64,000 bases of DNA from the NCBI GenBank assembly GCA_001515265.1, contig LNDB01000012.1, positions 1 through 64,000 on the forward strand. The letters are read 5' to 3'. This stretch comes from Candidatus Dichloromethanomonas elyunquensis (lineage in GTDB: Bacteria; Bacillota; Desulfitobacteriia; Desulfitobacteriales; Syntrophobotulaceae). Below the pieces are notes generated by a model. That model searched no databases and had not been told where the DNA came from. It saw only the letters and a list, made by a program, of their open reading frames with translations. Below, in pieces: positions 43,332 to 53,626 of the stretch (position 1 is its first letter; the number at the start of each line of letters is the position of its first letter). The position numbers were made by a program, and so were the translations under genes.

Positions 43332-43494
43332 ACCTACCGGTAATCTAGACTCCGGTGACAATATTATGGCTATTTTCGATGAATTGCATCAAAGTGGAAA
43401 GACGGTTATCATGGTAACTCATGAGAGAAAAATTGCTGAACACGCAAGTCGGATGATTCGTGTTGCCGATGGCCAAATTGTCGATAACCATTAA
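43290..43494 (+). pseudogene. C-terminal remnant of a MacB/LolD-like ABC ATPase
   Basis: The frame reads [20 protein letters not shown], then [20 protein letters not shown], that is the Walker B, D-loop and H-loop end of a MacB/LolD-type ATPase. Walker A and signature regions are missing. The fragment starts abruptly inside the 3' end of the DUF1858 gene, so a deletion joined the two. It cannot bind ATP as encoded. Confidence 0.75.
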
Positions 43495-43546
43495 ATATTT
43501 ATCCTAAATAAACTCTGAAGTTAATGAAAAAAGTATCTACTTATAC

Positions 43547-43575
43547 TATCTGAATAAGCAGATATTTTCTTTTTT
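43547..43575 (+). terminator. Terminator
   Basis: TATCTG and CAGATA enclose AATAAG; TTTTCTTTTTTT follows. Confidence 0.75.
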
Positions 43576-43634
43576 TATGCAAATTTTATAATTATTTATA
43601 AACTTAATTTTCTAAATGTGGTTTAATATTCAAA

Positions 43635-43663
43635 TTGACGTTCAAATAGGCCCATGCTATGAT
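43635..43663 (+). promoter_or_regulatory. Promoter of the TasA-like operon
   Basis: TTGACG at 43635-43640 and TATGAT at 43658-43663 are 17 bases apart, leaving an untranslated leader of about 75 bases. Confidence 0.65.
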
Positions 43664-43745
43664 AGCAACGAATTTATTATTTAAAATAAATCTAAAACTT
43701 TGTAGAATATTTTACTTTAAAATGTTAATAAATTTGAGGTGGTTT

Positions 43746-44708
43746 ATGAAAAGGATTTTTTTCTTATTACTTTTAGTATTAACCATTGTCAGCTCAATTA
43801 CTGCGGGTACCTTAGCTATGTATACCGCTTCTATTGATAGCCTTGCACAGGGAAGTACTGTAGCTAAGGAGTTTATCTTTGTCGGTGACGGTACAGATAC
43901 CTTCCAGCAAGGAATAAAAATTGCTCCTTCGGAAACCGCGGATTGGCAGTTCAAGGTGAAAAATTATAAGAACCAGGTCATCACCGAGACAGATTTATAC
44001 TATAAATTAACTTTTACAGTTTTGGCTTCCCCCGGTAAAAAAGCGATTGATCCCTTAACGGTGAGCGTTAAGGACATCAATGGAAATATCCTTAACCGTG
44101 TCACTGGGGTTGGCACTTTTGATGTGCTTGGCTCTTTCCCGCTTTCGGCAGTTGGTCAGGAAAAAGACTATACTGTAGAAATTCACTGGCCGGATAATGG
44201 AAGTTCCGATATCAACTTTGCAGGTAATAATTTTGGAACGACTGTGAACGTGGCAGCCATTGCCTCCCAGGTTCCTTTAAACGGTTCGGGACCGGGGAAT
44301 CCTCCGCAGCAGAAACCCATCAGTGTGAAATATGAAACAACTGCCCCATGGCAAAACGGCCAAAGCCACAATTATCAGTACAACTATAAAATTACGATTA
44401 CCAACAATTTCAGCGAACCCATCAAAGATTGGAGTTTTGCCTTTTTACTTCAAAACGATAAACTTACAGATGCCTGGAACGCCAAGCTCGTGTCCTACAC
44501 CCCGCCAGGGAATTATTTCTTTATGAATCCGGGTTACAACAACCAGTTCACGGACAATATCCTGCCCGGACAGAGTGTCTCCTTCGGAGGCCCGGCCAAA
44601 GGCAAAGGAACCGAAGCCATCCAAAACGTCAGTGTCGGGGGAAGCAACACGAGCAATATCACCGATGTCGATCTAACTTGTGTGTTTGGCGAGTCTTCCC
44701 TGAACTAA
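43746..44708 (+). CDS. TasA/CotN-like secreted subunit fused to a CBM2-like domain
   Basis: About 320 residues from the ATG after GAGGTGG; the longer frame upstream has no ribosome site. The signal peptide (MKRIFFLLLL ... SSITAGTLAMYT) is the SipW-dependent type found in TasA and camelysin. Residues about 30-190 form the TasA/camelysin-type beta domain (GSTVAKEFIFVGDGTDTFQQ, WQFKVKNY). A PGNPPQQKP linker leads to about 120 C-terminal residues with the pattern of a CBM2 cellulose-binding domain (ITNNFSEPIKDWSFAF, AWNA, ILPGQSVSFGG). It is probably a surface or matrix fibre component that also binds carbohydrate. Confidence 0.75.
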   Translation: MKRIFFLLLLVLTIVSSITAGTLAMYTASIDSLAQGSTVAKEFIFVGDGTDTFQQGIKIAPSETADWQFKVKNYKNQVITETDLYYKLTFTVLASPGKKAIDPLTVSVKDINGNILNRVTGVGTFDVLGSFPLSAVGQEKDYTVEIHWPDNGSSDINFAGNNFGTTVNVAAIASQVPLNGSGPGNPPQQKPISVKYETTAPWQNGQSHNYQYNYKITITNNFSEPIKDWSFAFLLQNDKLTDAWNAKLVSYTPPGNYFFMNPGYNNQFTDNILPGQSVSFGGPAKGKGTEAIQNVSVGGSNTSNITDVDLTCVFGESSLN

Positions 44709-44763
44709 CAATGAAGGCTGCCCGGATAATATCAGCAGACATTTTTCAATGGAGGGAGGAATC

Positions 44764-44961
44764 ATGCGGACAAAAATACTGTTCATACTGATTTTATGTG
44801 CGGCAGTATTCGCCTCATTAATTGTCGGTACACTTTCCGCGTATACTGCAGTTTCCGGTTTCAGTACGACTATTTCTCCGGATTTTCACAAGGTTAAGCA
44901 ACAGAGGCCCACACACAGGAGTCAAAAGAAAACGTTTCTCAAGAGACAGGAGTTTCATTAA
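44764..44961 (+). CDS. 65-residue secreted peptide with SipW-type signal
   Basis: The gene starts at the ATG behind TGGAGGGAGGAATC. The first 32 residues repeat the signal peptide style of its neighbours (LILCAAVFASLIVGTLSAYT) and would be recognised by the SipW peptidase. The remaining 30 or so residues are short and very basic (KQQRPTHRSQKKTFLKRQ), with no fibre domain. It could be a nucleator or antimicrobial-like peptide, or a frameshifted stump of a third TasA-like gene. Its good ribosome site favours expression. Confidence 0.6.
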   Translation: MRTKILFILILCAAVFASLIVGTLSAYTAVSGFSTTISPDFHKVKQQRPTHRSQKKTFLKRQEFH

Positions 44962-44997
44962 ATTAAGAAATAATATTTAACTTGGGGGGAATTGGAA

Positions 44998-45528
44998 ATG
45001 AAGAAAACATTGGTTCTCATTGCACTGGTACTGGTATTATCAGCATCGGTTATTGCTGGAACACTGGCTATGTATACCACAAGAATCGATAATCTTACTG
45101 AGGGAAGCACGGTTGCCAAAGAGTTCATGCTGTTAAAAGGCGGTACGGATACTTTTACCAAAGATGTTAAGATTGCGCCTGGAGAAACGGTAAATTGGCA
45201 GTTCAGCGTAAAAAACTACAACGGTGCGGTTGTCAGCGAAACAGCGATGAATCTGAATTGCAGCATCAATGCTGCAGCAGCGGACGGCAAGAACGTTATT
45301 GCCCCGCTCGTGGTTACTGTTAAGAATTCAGCAGGGGACACCGTTGGGACAGTAACTTCCAGCGGTATCATCCAATTCAACGACCAATTCGCCATAAGCG
45401 CGACAGGTCAGGAAAAGACTTATACCGTTTCCGTCAACTGGCCCGGTAATGGAACCAATGACGCCAATTATGCCGGAGCCAATTATGGAACCGATGTCAA
45501 AGTGTCTGTAACCGGTACACAAATATAG
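44998..45528 (+). CDS. TasA/camelysin-like secreted protein
   Basis: A 176-residue protein from the ATG after GGGGGGAATTGGAA. Its signal peptide (LVLIALVLVLSASVIAGTLAMYT) and the following GSTVAKEFMLLKGGTDTF closely match the larger subunit upstream, showing duplication. The mature beta-rich domain is about 145 residues and ends without a carbohydrate-binding module. It is the probable major fibre subunit; the larger CBM2-bearing protein could be a minor or tip component. A terminator follows. Confidence 0.8.
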   Translation: MKKTLVLIALVLVLSASVIAGTLAMYTTRIDNLTEGSTVAKEFMLLKGGTDTFTKDVKIAPGETVNWQFSVKNYNGAVVSETAMNLNCSINAAAADGKNVIAPLVVTVKNSAGDTVGTVTSSGIIQFNDQFAISATGQEKTYTVSVNWPGNGTNDANYAGANYGTDVKVSVTGTQI

Positions 45529-45566
45529 TCCGTATCTTTCTCCTCATATAGTAAGTTTTATTAATA

Positions 45567-45607
45567 AAATAAGCTGCTCTGCATTTTGCAAGGCAGCATT
45601 TTTATTT
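45567..45607 (+). terminator. Terminator after the TasA-like genes
   Basis: GCTGC and GCAGC close a stem with an inner GCATTTTGC hairpin, followed by ATTTTTATTT. The secretion genes downstream need their own promoter or read-through. Confidence 0.7.
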
Positions 45608-45693
45608 AGGTATTCGCGATTAGGATCGGTCTGATTTTATAATACTACACAGGATATAATATAAAAGAATTCGGTAAAAAGAAGGATAAATAC

Positions 45694-46236
45694 ATGCCGC
45701 AATCCAGGTACACTTCACAGGAACAAATCGAGGAAATGCGCCGGGAAATCCAGCTTGAAAAACAAAAGATTTCCGGTCGACTCACATGCACTTCAAATGC
45801 CAGGCATCCCAAAGAAAGAACGGTATTCAAAATAACGGGCTGGATCGTGTTTTTTTCTGTTGTCTCTGTACTGGTTGCAGCCATCATTTCCATCAATATG
45901 GCGAAGAACAGGGGAGAGATTCCGAATGTTTGGGGCTTTCAGGTTTTTTCCGTAGAATCAGGCAGTATGGAACCAACTCTGCAGATAGGAACTCTAATTG
46001 TAAGCAGGAAAACAAATCATCCCGAGAGCCTTAAAGCAAACCAAATCGTTACCTTCCGGACCTTATCGGGGTATATCGTTACACACCGCATCATTGAAGT
46101 CGTTACGACTTCTTCCGGAAATACCGCTTACCGCATGAAAGGCGATAACCCCGTCAATTCACCCGATGAAGACCTGCTTACCCCGGACCGGGTCATCGGC
46201 ATCTTCGTGGCGAAAATACCGTTCACTTTACGTTAG
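45694..46236 (+). CDS. sipW: SipW-type (ER-type) signal peptidase I
   Basis: The 180-residue peptidase has a charged, coil-like N-terminal extension (residues 5-45), one membrane segment (about 46-68) and the catalytic domain outside. The nucleophile Ser91 is in VESGSMEPTL. The base position holds His131 in VTHRII instead of lysine, which defines the ER-type/SipW group. A second conserved box, MKGDNPVNSPD, is intact. SipW enzymes process TasA-like precursors, three of which are encoded just upstream. Only one membrane segment is seen. Confidence 0.88.
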   Translation: MPQSRYTSQEQIEEMRREIQLEKQKISGRLTCTSNARHPKERTVFKITGWIVFFSVVSVLVAAIISINMAKNRGEIPNVWGFQVFSVESGSMEPTLQIGTLIVSRKTNHPESLKANQIVTFRTLSGYIVTHRIIEVVTTSSGNTAYRMKGDNPVNSPDEDLLTPDRVIGIFVAKIPFTLR

Positions 46237-46267
46237 ACCTAAATCATTATGACCCAAGGAGAACCTT

Positions 46268-47245
46268 ATGGATTACGCCCCTGAGCACGTTGTCTTTATG
46301 GAACATGTCGCTTCCGGCGAACACTACGCCGGTGCTGACGGCAAGCCGAAGAGAGCGCTTGCAGATATCAGTGTTCTGATTCGAAAGTCGGAAACGTGGG
46401 GAATCATTGGTCCGTCCCTTTTTGAAGTCAAGCTCCTGTTGGAAATTATGGCCAACATCAAACCTTATGACGGCGGACGGTGTGTTTTGATGGAGCAGGG
46501 AATGCTTCGGCGCAAAAGGGTGATTCTCCGGCATGTGTTTTATTTGGGGAACGCAGATATGGTCTATGACAATATGAAGGCCCTCGAATACCTGATGTTT
46601 GTGACCGGGAAATTGCCTATTGACAAAGTGGACTTGCAGGAGAAAATCTTCGAACAGATGATTGAATATGGATTAGGTCCTATTTCCTTGACACCGAATT
46701 ATCTTTTGACCAAAGAAGAGAAAGCTGTACTTGCGTTGTTTGCAGCGGCATACTCAGGGAGCCTGATCATTATTTTTAACCTCCCGGAATATGATTTTGA
46801 CGAAGTGCTGGCCGGGGTTATAGCCAGGTTGTCGGCATTCATCAGGGAAAAGGGGAAAACCCTGGTCCTGGGAAGCCAAAACTGTCATCTAATCGAAAAA
46901 GCCTGTTCCCATTCCGCCGTGTTACAGGACGGAAAAATCATATTCAGCGATACGGTCGATAATTTTCGAAACAATTATGATCCGGTGATTGTGACAATTC
47001 AAGATAAACAAGCAGAGACAATGGCAGAAAAACTTGCTGAATTGCTTCCCGGCTGCCAGGTGATCCTGAAAAATAACAGACTGATGATCAGCAGTTCCAG
47101 CCAAGAAAAGGACCCCGGGATGATATACAAAAGGGTATTGGAAGCGGGTTTCATCCCGGAGCGGATGGAAATCAACCCTAAAACCGTGCAAAACGCTTAT
47201 GAGGAGCTTATCCGTCGGCATGATTTACAGAAACAGTTACTTTAA
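46268..47245 (+). CDS. ABC-ATPase-like protein lacking all catalytic motifs
   Basis: This 325-residue protein has the outline of an ABC ATPase (RALADISVLIRKSETWGIIG, then AVLQDGKIIFSDTVDNF), but the Walker A site after GIIGPS reads LFEVKL instead of GxGKST, the signature LSGG is replaced by LLTK (about 147), Walker B is IIIFNLPEYD instead of LLLDEP, and the H-loop THD is GSQN. It should not hydrolyse ATP. It lies 31 bases after sipW with an AAGGAGA site and overlaps the membrane partner gene. I infer a pseudo-ATPase that became a structural or regulatory subunit of the fibre secretion machine. Confidence 0.7.
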   Translation: MDYAPEHVVFMEHVASGEHYAGADGKPKRALADISVLIRKSETWGIIGPSLFEVKLLLEIMANIKPYDGGRCVLMEQGMLRRKRVILRHVFYLGNADMVYDNMKALEYLMFVTGKLPIDKVDLQEKIFEQMIEYGLGPISLTPNYLLTKEEKAVLALFAAAYSGSLIIIFNLPEYDFDEVLAGVIARLSAFIREKGKTLVLGSQNCHLIEKACSHSAVLQDGKIIFSDTVDNFRNNYDPVIVTIQDKQAETMAEKLAELLPGCQVILKNNRLMISSSSQEKDPGMIYKRVLEAGFIPERMEINPKTVQNAYEELIRRHDLQKQLL

Positions 47246-48623
47246 AAAAGAACTTCGGCAAGCTTATTCGGAAAACCGGGCGAGTACCAATAGGAAGCTT
47301 GCTTCCGCGCTTTTCTTGGGGCTTATTTCATTTGCGCTGTTTTTTGTATTTCAGACCCTGCAGGAAAGTGTTCTTTCCGAGGCAGTACCTGAAATCATGC
47401 AGCCCAGTTTTTATTCAACCGTATACCTTTATATTCATTTGGCCTTTTTTTTCTATACTGTTTATTTCATTCTCTATTACGACTACCTTTTTTTCAGCGA
47501 AATCAGGAGGAATTCCTGGTACCTTCTGATTCAAATGGGTTATCATTCTGTCGTTATGTTTTTTTCCAAGTTTGCCGCGCTGTTATATACCGTTTTTTTG
47601 ATTTATACCATTGGTTTTATTTTCACGGTCATTCTCACGGTTTTTTTAAAATATACCTTTATTTATACCTATCTGCCCGCTCTCTACGTGGCCGGGCTAA
47701 CGGACGTTTTTCTGATTGGTATGTTCTCCATGACCTTTTCTCTTTTTACCAGAACGATCGTCAATGCCAGATACTGGACTTTTTTTTCGGCAATTGTAAT
47801 TTTAATACTAAAATTAACGCTTGGAGAATACAACATCCTGTCCAACCGGGTTTCCATGCAGAACTTCTACAATCTCTTGGATTTAAACCACTCCCTGTAT
47901 ATGCCTGTTGCCGCAATTTTAATGATCATACTCTGCCTGGTCTGCCTCATCCGGTCAAACAACCTGGCGAAGTACTATAACCTTCCCACAGATCAAATCC
48001 TGCTGCCCTCTGGTTTCGATGTGGTGTACATCGATTCCGGGACGGGCAAACGGAAAGCTGCCGGAAAAAAAGCAAAGAAAGGCTGGCGCAGCAAAATTTT
48101 TGATACAGTTTCCACGGCAGGCCTTATCTTCTTCATTTGTGCGGCACTCGTTTTCAATTTCTTAATCATTGCTGTAAATACATCCACCCCGGGACAAGAA
48201 GTCTCCATTCAGGGCGTGATTCCGTTTGTTTTTCGATCGGAAACTATGGAGCCGGCGATTCAGATGAATGACCTTACGTATTTTCAAAAGATAGACAGTC
48301 AGTACCCGATCCAAGAAGGCCAGATCATTCTTTTTGAGGAAAATCAAGTAATTTACGTGGAAAGAGTCTTGGGAAAAGTGGATGACAAATTAAGGGTGGA
48401 TATTGATCACTACCCGCCGATGTCCCAGCCGGGCGCTATGTTTAAAACGATTCTCAGGCAGGCTGTACAAGGGGTTTATATCGGCAGAAACCGCTGGCTT
48501 GGGGTTTTGATCTTGTTTGCGAATACTATTGTCGGAAGACTTCTGTTTTTACTGGTTCCAGCAGTACTGCTGTTTTATTACAAACAAATCATGGCGTTTT
48601 CGAAAAGAATCAACAGGAGCTAG
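47220..48623 (+). CDS. ABC-2-like permease fused to a degenerate signal-peptidase-like domain
   Basis: About 467 residues from ATG 47220; ATG 47199 is possible but lies within the ribosome site. The gene overlaps the previous one, implying coupling. Six hydrophobic segments fill residues 28-245, in a permease-like pattern. After a basic linker (KRKAAGKKAKKGWRSK) and another membrane segment (about 298-318) comes a signal-peptidase-like domain: FRSETMEPAI (340-347) aligns with SGSMEPT, so the nucleophile Ser is Thr342, and IYVERV stands where SipW has VTHRI. The domain ends with a final membrane segment (427-453). It looks like an inactive peptidase domain used for substrate binding. Confidence 0.7.
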   Translation: MIYRNSYFKKELRQAYSENRASTNRKLASALFLGLISFALFFVFQTLQESVLSEAVPEIMQPSFYSTVYLYIHLAFFFYTVYFILYYDYLFFSEIRRNSWYLLIQMGYHSVVMFFSKFAALLYTVFLIYTIGFIFTVILTVFLKYTFIYTYLPALYVAGLTDVFLIGMFSMTFSLFTRTIVNARYWTFFSAIVILILKLTLGEYNILSNRVSMQNFYNLLDLNHSLYMPVAAILMIILCLVCLIRSNNLAKYYNLPTDQILLPSGFDVVYIDSGTGKRKAAGKKAKKGWRSKIFDTVSTAGLIFFICAALVFNFLIIAVNTSTPGQEVSIQGVIPFVFRSETMEPAIQMNDLTYFQKIDSQYPIQEGQIILFEENQVIYVERVLGKVDDKLRVDIDHYPPMSQPGAMFKTILRQAVQGVYIGRNRWLGVLILFANTIVGRLLFLLVPAVLLFYYKQIMAFSKRINRS

Positions 48624-48631
48624 TTAAATCT

Positions 48632-50017
48632 TTATTCAATTCTTTGCAGGGCCATAACTTTTCGGTGTGACGGCAGTACAAAACTAATGAGCAAGGTTAT
48701 AAGAGAAATGATAAATACCAGAATGAAAATGATATGCATACTTTGAGCCATACCGTAAAGATTCATGGTATTATTAAACACCGTGCCGAAAATGGCAATC
48801 CCAACAGTTTGGCCAAGGGATCGCGTAAAGGTACTAGAAGCTGTAGCCGCACCGCGCAATTTCCAGCCGACAGCAGATTGGATCAATACAGTCAAAGGGG
48901 TAATGGAACACCCCATACCAAAGCCGATCACGACCATAACACCGACTAAAAACCAATAGGGTGAACCGGTACCGACCCAGAGCAGCCAGGCTGACCCTGC
49001 AGCAATCAGGACTGCGCCAAAGACAGCGGTTTTTTTGGAACCGATTTTGTACATATAACGTCCGGCCAGAGCGGATGACAGCGGCCAGACGACCGACATC
49101 GGCATCAACGTTAAGCCTGAACTGGTAGCACTTTGTCCCAGCAGGGTTTGAATCCAGATTGGCAGATAAACGTTGACGCCGATCAGTACGCAGCTTGCTG
49201 TAAAGCCAATCAGATTGGACACAGCGATGATCGGTATTTGAAACAGGGATAGCGGAAGCATTGGTTCTTTGGCCTTGGTCTCAACCAGGAGGAACAAAAA
49301 GAGAAAAACTGTAAAGACGGCAAATAAGGACATAATGACGGTTGAGTTCCAAGGATAGGACTCTCCTCCGCTGATCAGCGCGAAAAGGAGAGAACCCATC
49401 GAAACAGTGAATAATACCGCACCCAGATAATCAATGCTTTTTTTCGCTTTTTCAATATGGGATTCATGCAGAAAGCTTAACACCAACAAAACAGCGATCA
49501 TGCCGATCGGTACGTTGATGTAAAAAATCCAGCGCCAAGAGATATGGTCGACAAAAAGTCCGCCTGCCAGTGGTCCGAGCAGCCCGGCAATACCCCATGC
49601 CGCACTGAATAAACCCTGCATTTTGGCGCGTTCTTGTCCGGAGTATAAATCCCCGATAATCGTAAAAGTCAGCGGCATCACGGCACCCGCCCCAAGTCCT
49701 TGGAATCCGCGGAACAATATCAGCTGCGACATCGTCTGAGCCATTCCCGATACCATGGAACCGGCTAAAAAAAGTACCACACCAAAGATGAAAATAGGTT
49801 TTCTCCCAAAAAGGTCGGCAAGCTTGCCATAAATGGGTGTGGTAATGGAGGTTGTCAAAAGATAGATCGCAAAGACCCAGCTTATTAGTTTTAGACCGCT
49901 TAATTGTCTAACAATATGCGGCATAGCAGTTGTTACAATAGTGGTATCAATAGCTACCAGCATAATCGATACCATCATGGCAACGGTAACCATTTTTCGC
50001 TGCGTTGTTTTCTCCAT
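48632..50017 (-). CDS. MFS drug exporter, DHA2 (EmrB/QacA) family
   Basis: A 461-residue, 14-segment transporter starting at ATG behind AAAGGGG. Motif A is [13 protein letters not shown], the first helix carries [14 protein letters not shown] and motif C-like [12 protein letters not shown] is present. It shares the family but not close sequence with the exporter at 37038. It converges with the permease/peptidase-like gene at a 9-base distance. Likely exports hydrophobic or cationic drugs using protons. Confidence 0.9.
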   Translation of the reverse strand: MEKTTQRKMVTVAMMVSIMLVAIDTTIVTTAMPHIVRQLSGLKLISWVFAIYLLTTSITTPIYGKLADLFGRKPIFIFGVVLFLAGSMVSGMAQTMSQLILFRGFQGLGAGAVMPLTFTIIGDLYSGQERAKMQGLFSAAWGIAGLLGPLAGGLFVDHISWRWIFYINVPIGMIAVLLVLSFLHESHIEKAKKSIDYLGAVLFTVSMGSLLFALISGGESYPWNSTVIMSLFAVFTVFLFLFLLVETKAKEPMLPLSLFQIPIIAVSNLIGFTASCVLIGVNVYLPIWIQTLLGQSATSSGLTLMPMSVVWPLSSALAGRYMYKIGSKKTAVFGAVLIAAGSAWLLWVGTGSPYWFLVGVMVVIGFGMGCSITPLTVLIQSAVGWKLRGAATASSTFTRSLGQTVGIAIFGTVFNNTMNLYGMAQSMHIIFILVFIISLITLLISFVLPSHRKVMALQRIE

Positions 50018-50091
50018 AAATAAACAAATCCCCTTTAATAATCAGCTTATCTGCTGCAGTTATAATCCCTAGGTGATTATACCATTTTTAA

Positions 50092-51780
<1,689 letters not shown>

Positions 51781-52230
51781 GTCCTTCTCGATAATTCTGA
51801 CGACTAGGTTTAAATAATCCCCCTCAATTGGAATATCCCGATGGGCGATAAGAACTGAAATCCCGTGAACCAGGCCCCAGCAGTATAACATGAGCTCCTT
51901 TTGATCCATGGTGTCACCGTCAGAACTGTTTTTGTAATTCTCAACCGCCTGAAAAAATGTCTGAAAGGGATGGCCTGGGGTGAGATGATTTTCTTGAAGA
52001 CAAAAATCTAGATTAATTTTGGTTTTGATATTACTCAAAAAAAGCAAACGAAGGTATTCAGGATTTTTAACAAAAAAATTAATATAGGCTAACCCCATTT
52101 CTTTAAGCTGTTTTTGCGGATTACCCGGGTATTTTTTTACCGCCTGTTGTAAACTTTCATCGAATTCATTCATAGCTGCCGCCGCAATGGCAGAAATAAG
52201 TTTATCCTTATCCCTAAAATGGCGATTCAT
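51781..52230 (-). pseudogene. TetR-family regulator missing its DNA-binding domain
   Basis: The frame begins NRHFRDKDKLISAIAAAAMN, which is the last part of the TetR helix-turn-helix, and continues into a ligand-binding domain (ALAYINFF-type GLAYINFFVKNPEYLRLLF). The preceding 35 or so residues of the DNA-binding domain are absent: a TGA lies directly before the ATG. At the other end the frame continues past 51781 and overlaps the ABC-F gene to 51619, so the original stop is also lost. It cannot bind DNA as a normal TetR protein. Confidence 0.7.
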
Positions 52231-52263
52231 TCAATACTATGATGAAGTTGATAGTAACTATTG
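52230..52263. promoter_or_regulatory. Imperfect inverted repeat between the TetR remnant and the reductase gene
   Basis: TCAATA ... TATTGA with inner CTAT/ATAG forms a dyad of the kind TetR proteins bind. It may be the leftover operator of the broken regulator. Confidence 0.35.
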
Positions 52264-52275
52264 AGGGGTGATACG

Positions 52276-52836
52276 ATGCAGGCACTTATTATCTCCGATA
52301 AAGAGTACCAAACTGAAGCTTTTCATCAATTAAATCAATTGGTAAACTCATTTTTAATCCGTAAAGGGTTTAGCTTGACTGAGACTCAAATTGACAGACG
52401 TGATCCGGCTTTCTGCATGGGGTGTTTTGGCTGTTGGGTTAAAAAGCCGGGGGAGTGTGTCATCGATGACAAAATGGGACAAATCAACCAAATTTTTATG
52501 AATAGTGAATTGACATTATATCTCAGCCCGGTGGTTTTTGGACAGTTTAGCGCCAATATCAAAAACACCTTAGACCGCTGGATTCCCAATATCCTTCCTT
52601 TCTTTGAAACAAGGCCTGACGGCTCAACCATGCATCCTGCGAGGTACAGCTCCTATCCCAAACAGATCATCATCGGCTACGGGGAAGAACTTTCGGATGA
52701 TGAGACCAGCCTTTTCCTGGACATCACAATGAAACACCGCCGAAAAGTTGAGGTTCTTTTATATCAAGGCGATGATATGGAAATTACCGAAACTCTCTCC
52801 GAAATAGAATTGCGGAAAGTAGGTGTGAACCTATGA
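52276..52836 (+). CDS. Flavodoxin-fold NAD(P)H/FMN oxidoreductase
   Basis: A 186-residue protein from the ATG after GAGGGGTGATACG. It has a flavodoxin-like fold and the Cys-containing segment FCMGCFGCWVKKPGECVIDD, typical of the NADPH-dependent FMN reductase / iron-sulfur flavoprotein group, and SPVVFGQFSANIKNTLDRW, the usual phosphate/dimer region. It overlaps the next gene by four bases (ATGA). The two probably form an electron-transfer or quinone-reducing pair, once under TetR control. Confidence 0.8.
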   Translation: MQALIISDKEYQTEAFHQLNQLVNSFLIRKGFSLTETQIDRRDPAFCMGCFGCWVKKPGECVIDDKMGQINQIFMNSELTLYLSPVVFGQFSANIKNTLDRWIPNILPFFETRPDGSTMHPARYSSYPKQIIIGYGEELSDDETSLFLDITMKHRRKVEVLLYQGDDMEITETLSEIELRKVGVNL

Positions 52837-53534
52837 ATCTGGAAACCAAACGTATTGTCTTAGTTAATTCCAGCCCTAAACTTACAGAAGAGAGCACATC
52901 GGGACTATTAAATAATCTGGCGGCAAAACAAATCAAAACTGCCGGATTGGAAATATACAGGATCAACGTACGCCAAAGCCTCTTTCAAGGAAAAACGGAG
53001 AATGACTTTGAAGCAATGCTTGATGCAGATGCCATGGTATTGACGTTTCCTCTATACGTTTTTTGCCTTCCCGGCATACTCATGCGTTTTCTTCAGGATT
53101 ACTATACATTTTGGTTGAAACAGCAGGACCGTGTAAAAAATGCCCGGGTTTATGCAATTGTCAACTGCGGATTTCCGGAAGCCCGCATTAACTTGGAGGC
53201 AGTGCGGGTAATTCAATGCTTCAGCCGGAAAATCAACAGTATTTTCCGTTTCGGCGTTATGATTGGGGGAGGAGGAATGCTTCAAGGAGCTAAAGATACC
53301 CCCTTTATGCGTAAAACATTTTCGCAGTTAGAAAATGCTTTTCAATTGACGATGGACGATATCTTAAACTGCGGGCAGGCAGTAATGGACAATATTATGA
53401 TTACGATGAATTTCCCCAAAAAATTGTATTTCTTTATGGGCAACCGGGGATGGTATTCTACTGCTAAAAAAAATGGCCTCAAGAGGAAAGATTTATACAG
53501 GAAGCCCTACTTCCAAGAAAATGTTAACCTTTAA
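52833..53534 (+). CDS. Flavodoxin-fold NAD(P)H-dependent oxidoreductase
   Basis: A 233-residue protein translationally coupled to the preceding reductase. Residues 8-16 (VLVNSSPKL) form the FMN phosphate loop, and VLTFPLYVFCLPGILMRFL is the central strand and loop. The C-terminal 60 residues are a basic tail with YFFMGNRGWYSTAKKNG. It belongs to the broad flavodoxin_2/NADPH-quinone reductase group; the exact electron acceptor is unknown. Confidence 0.78.
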   Translation: MNLETKRIVLVNSSPKLTEESTSGLLNNLAAKQIKTAGLEIYRINVRQSLFQGKTENDFEAMLDADAMVLTFPLYVFCLPGILMRFLQDYYTFWLKQQDRVKNARVYAIVNCGFPEARINLEAVRVIQCFSRKINSIFRFGVMIGGGGMLQGAKDTPFMRKTFSQLENAFQLTMDDILNCGQAVMDNIMITMNFPKKLYFFMGNRGWYSTAKKNGLKRKDLYRKPYFQENVNL

Positions 53535-53626
53535 GAAAACAACAATCATTGATTATTGCAGAATAATTTAATAACATAGAACAGTAGGTAAAAAGAAAAT
53601 AAGAAACCGATGAGGGAGCAGAAAGA

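Noticed and set aside
46922-47221. Possibility that the degenerate ABC protein results from frameshift errors
   Set aside because: The frame is continuous for 325 codons, similarity to ABC folds persists on both sides of each altered motif in the same frame, and the altered residues are substitutions rather than shifted sequence.
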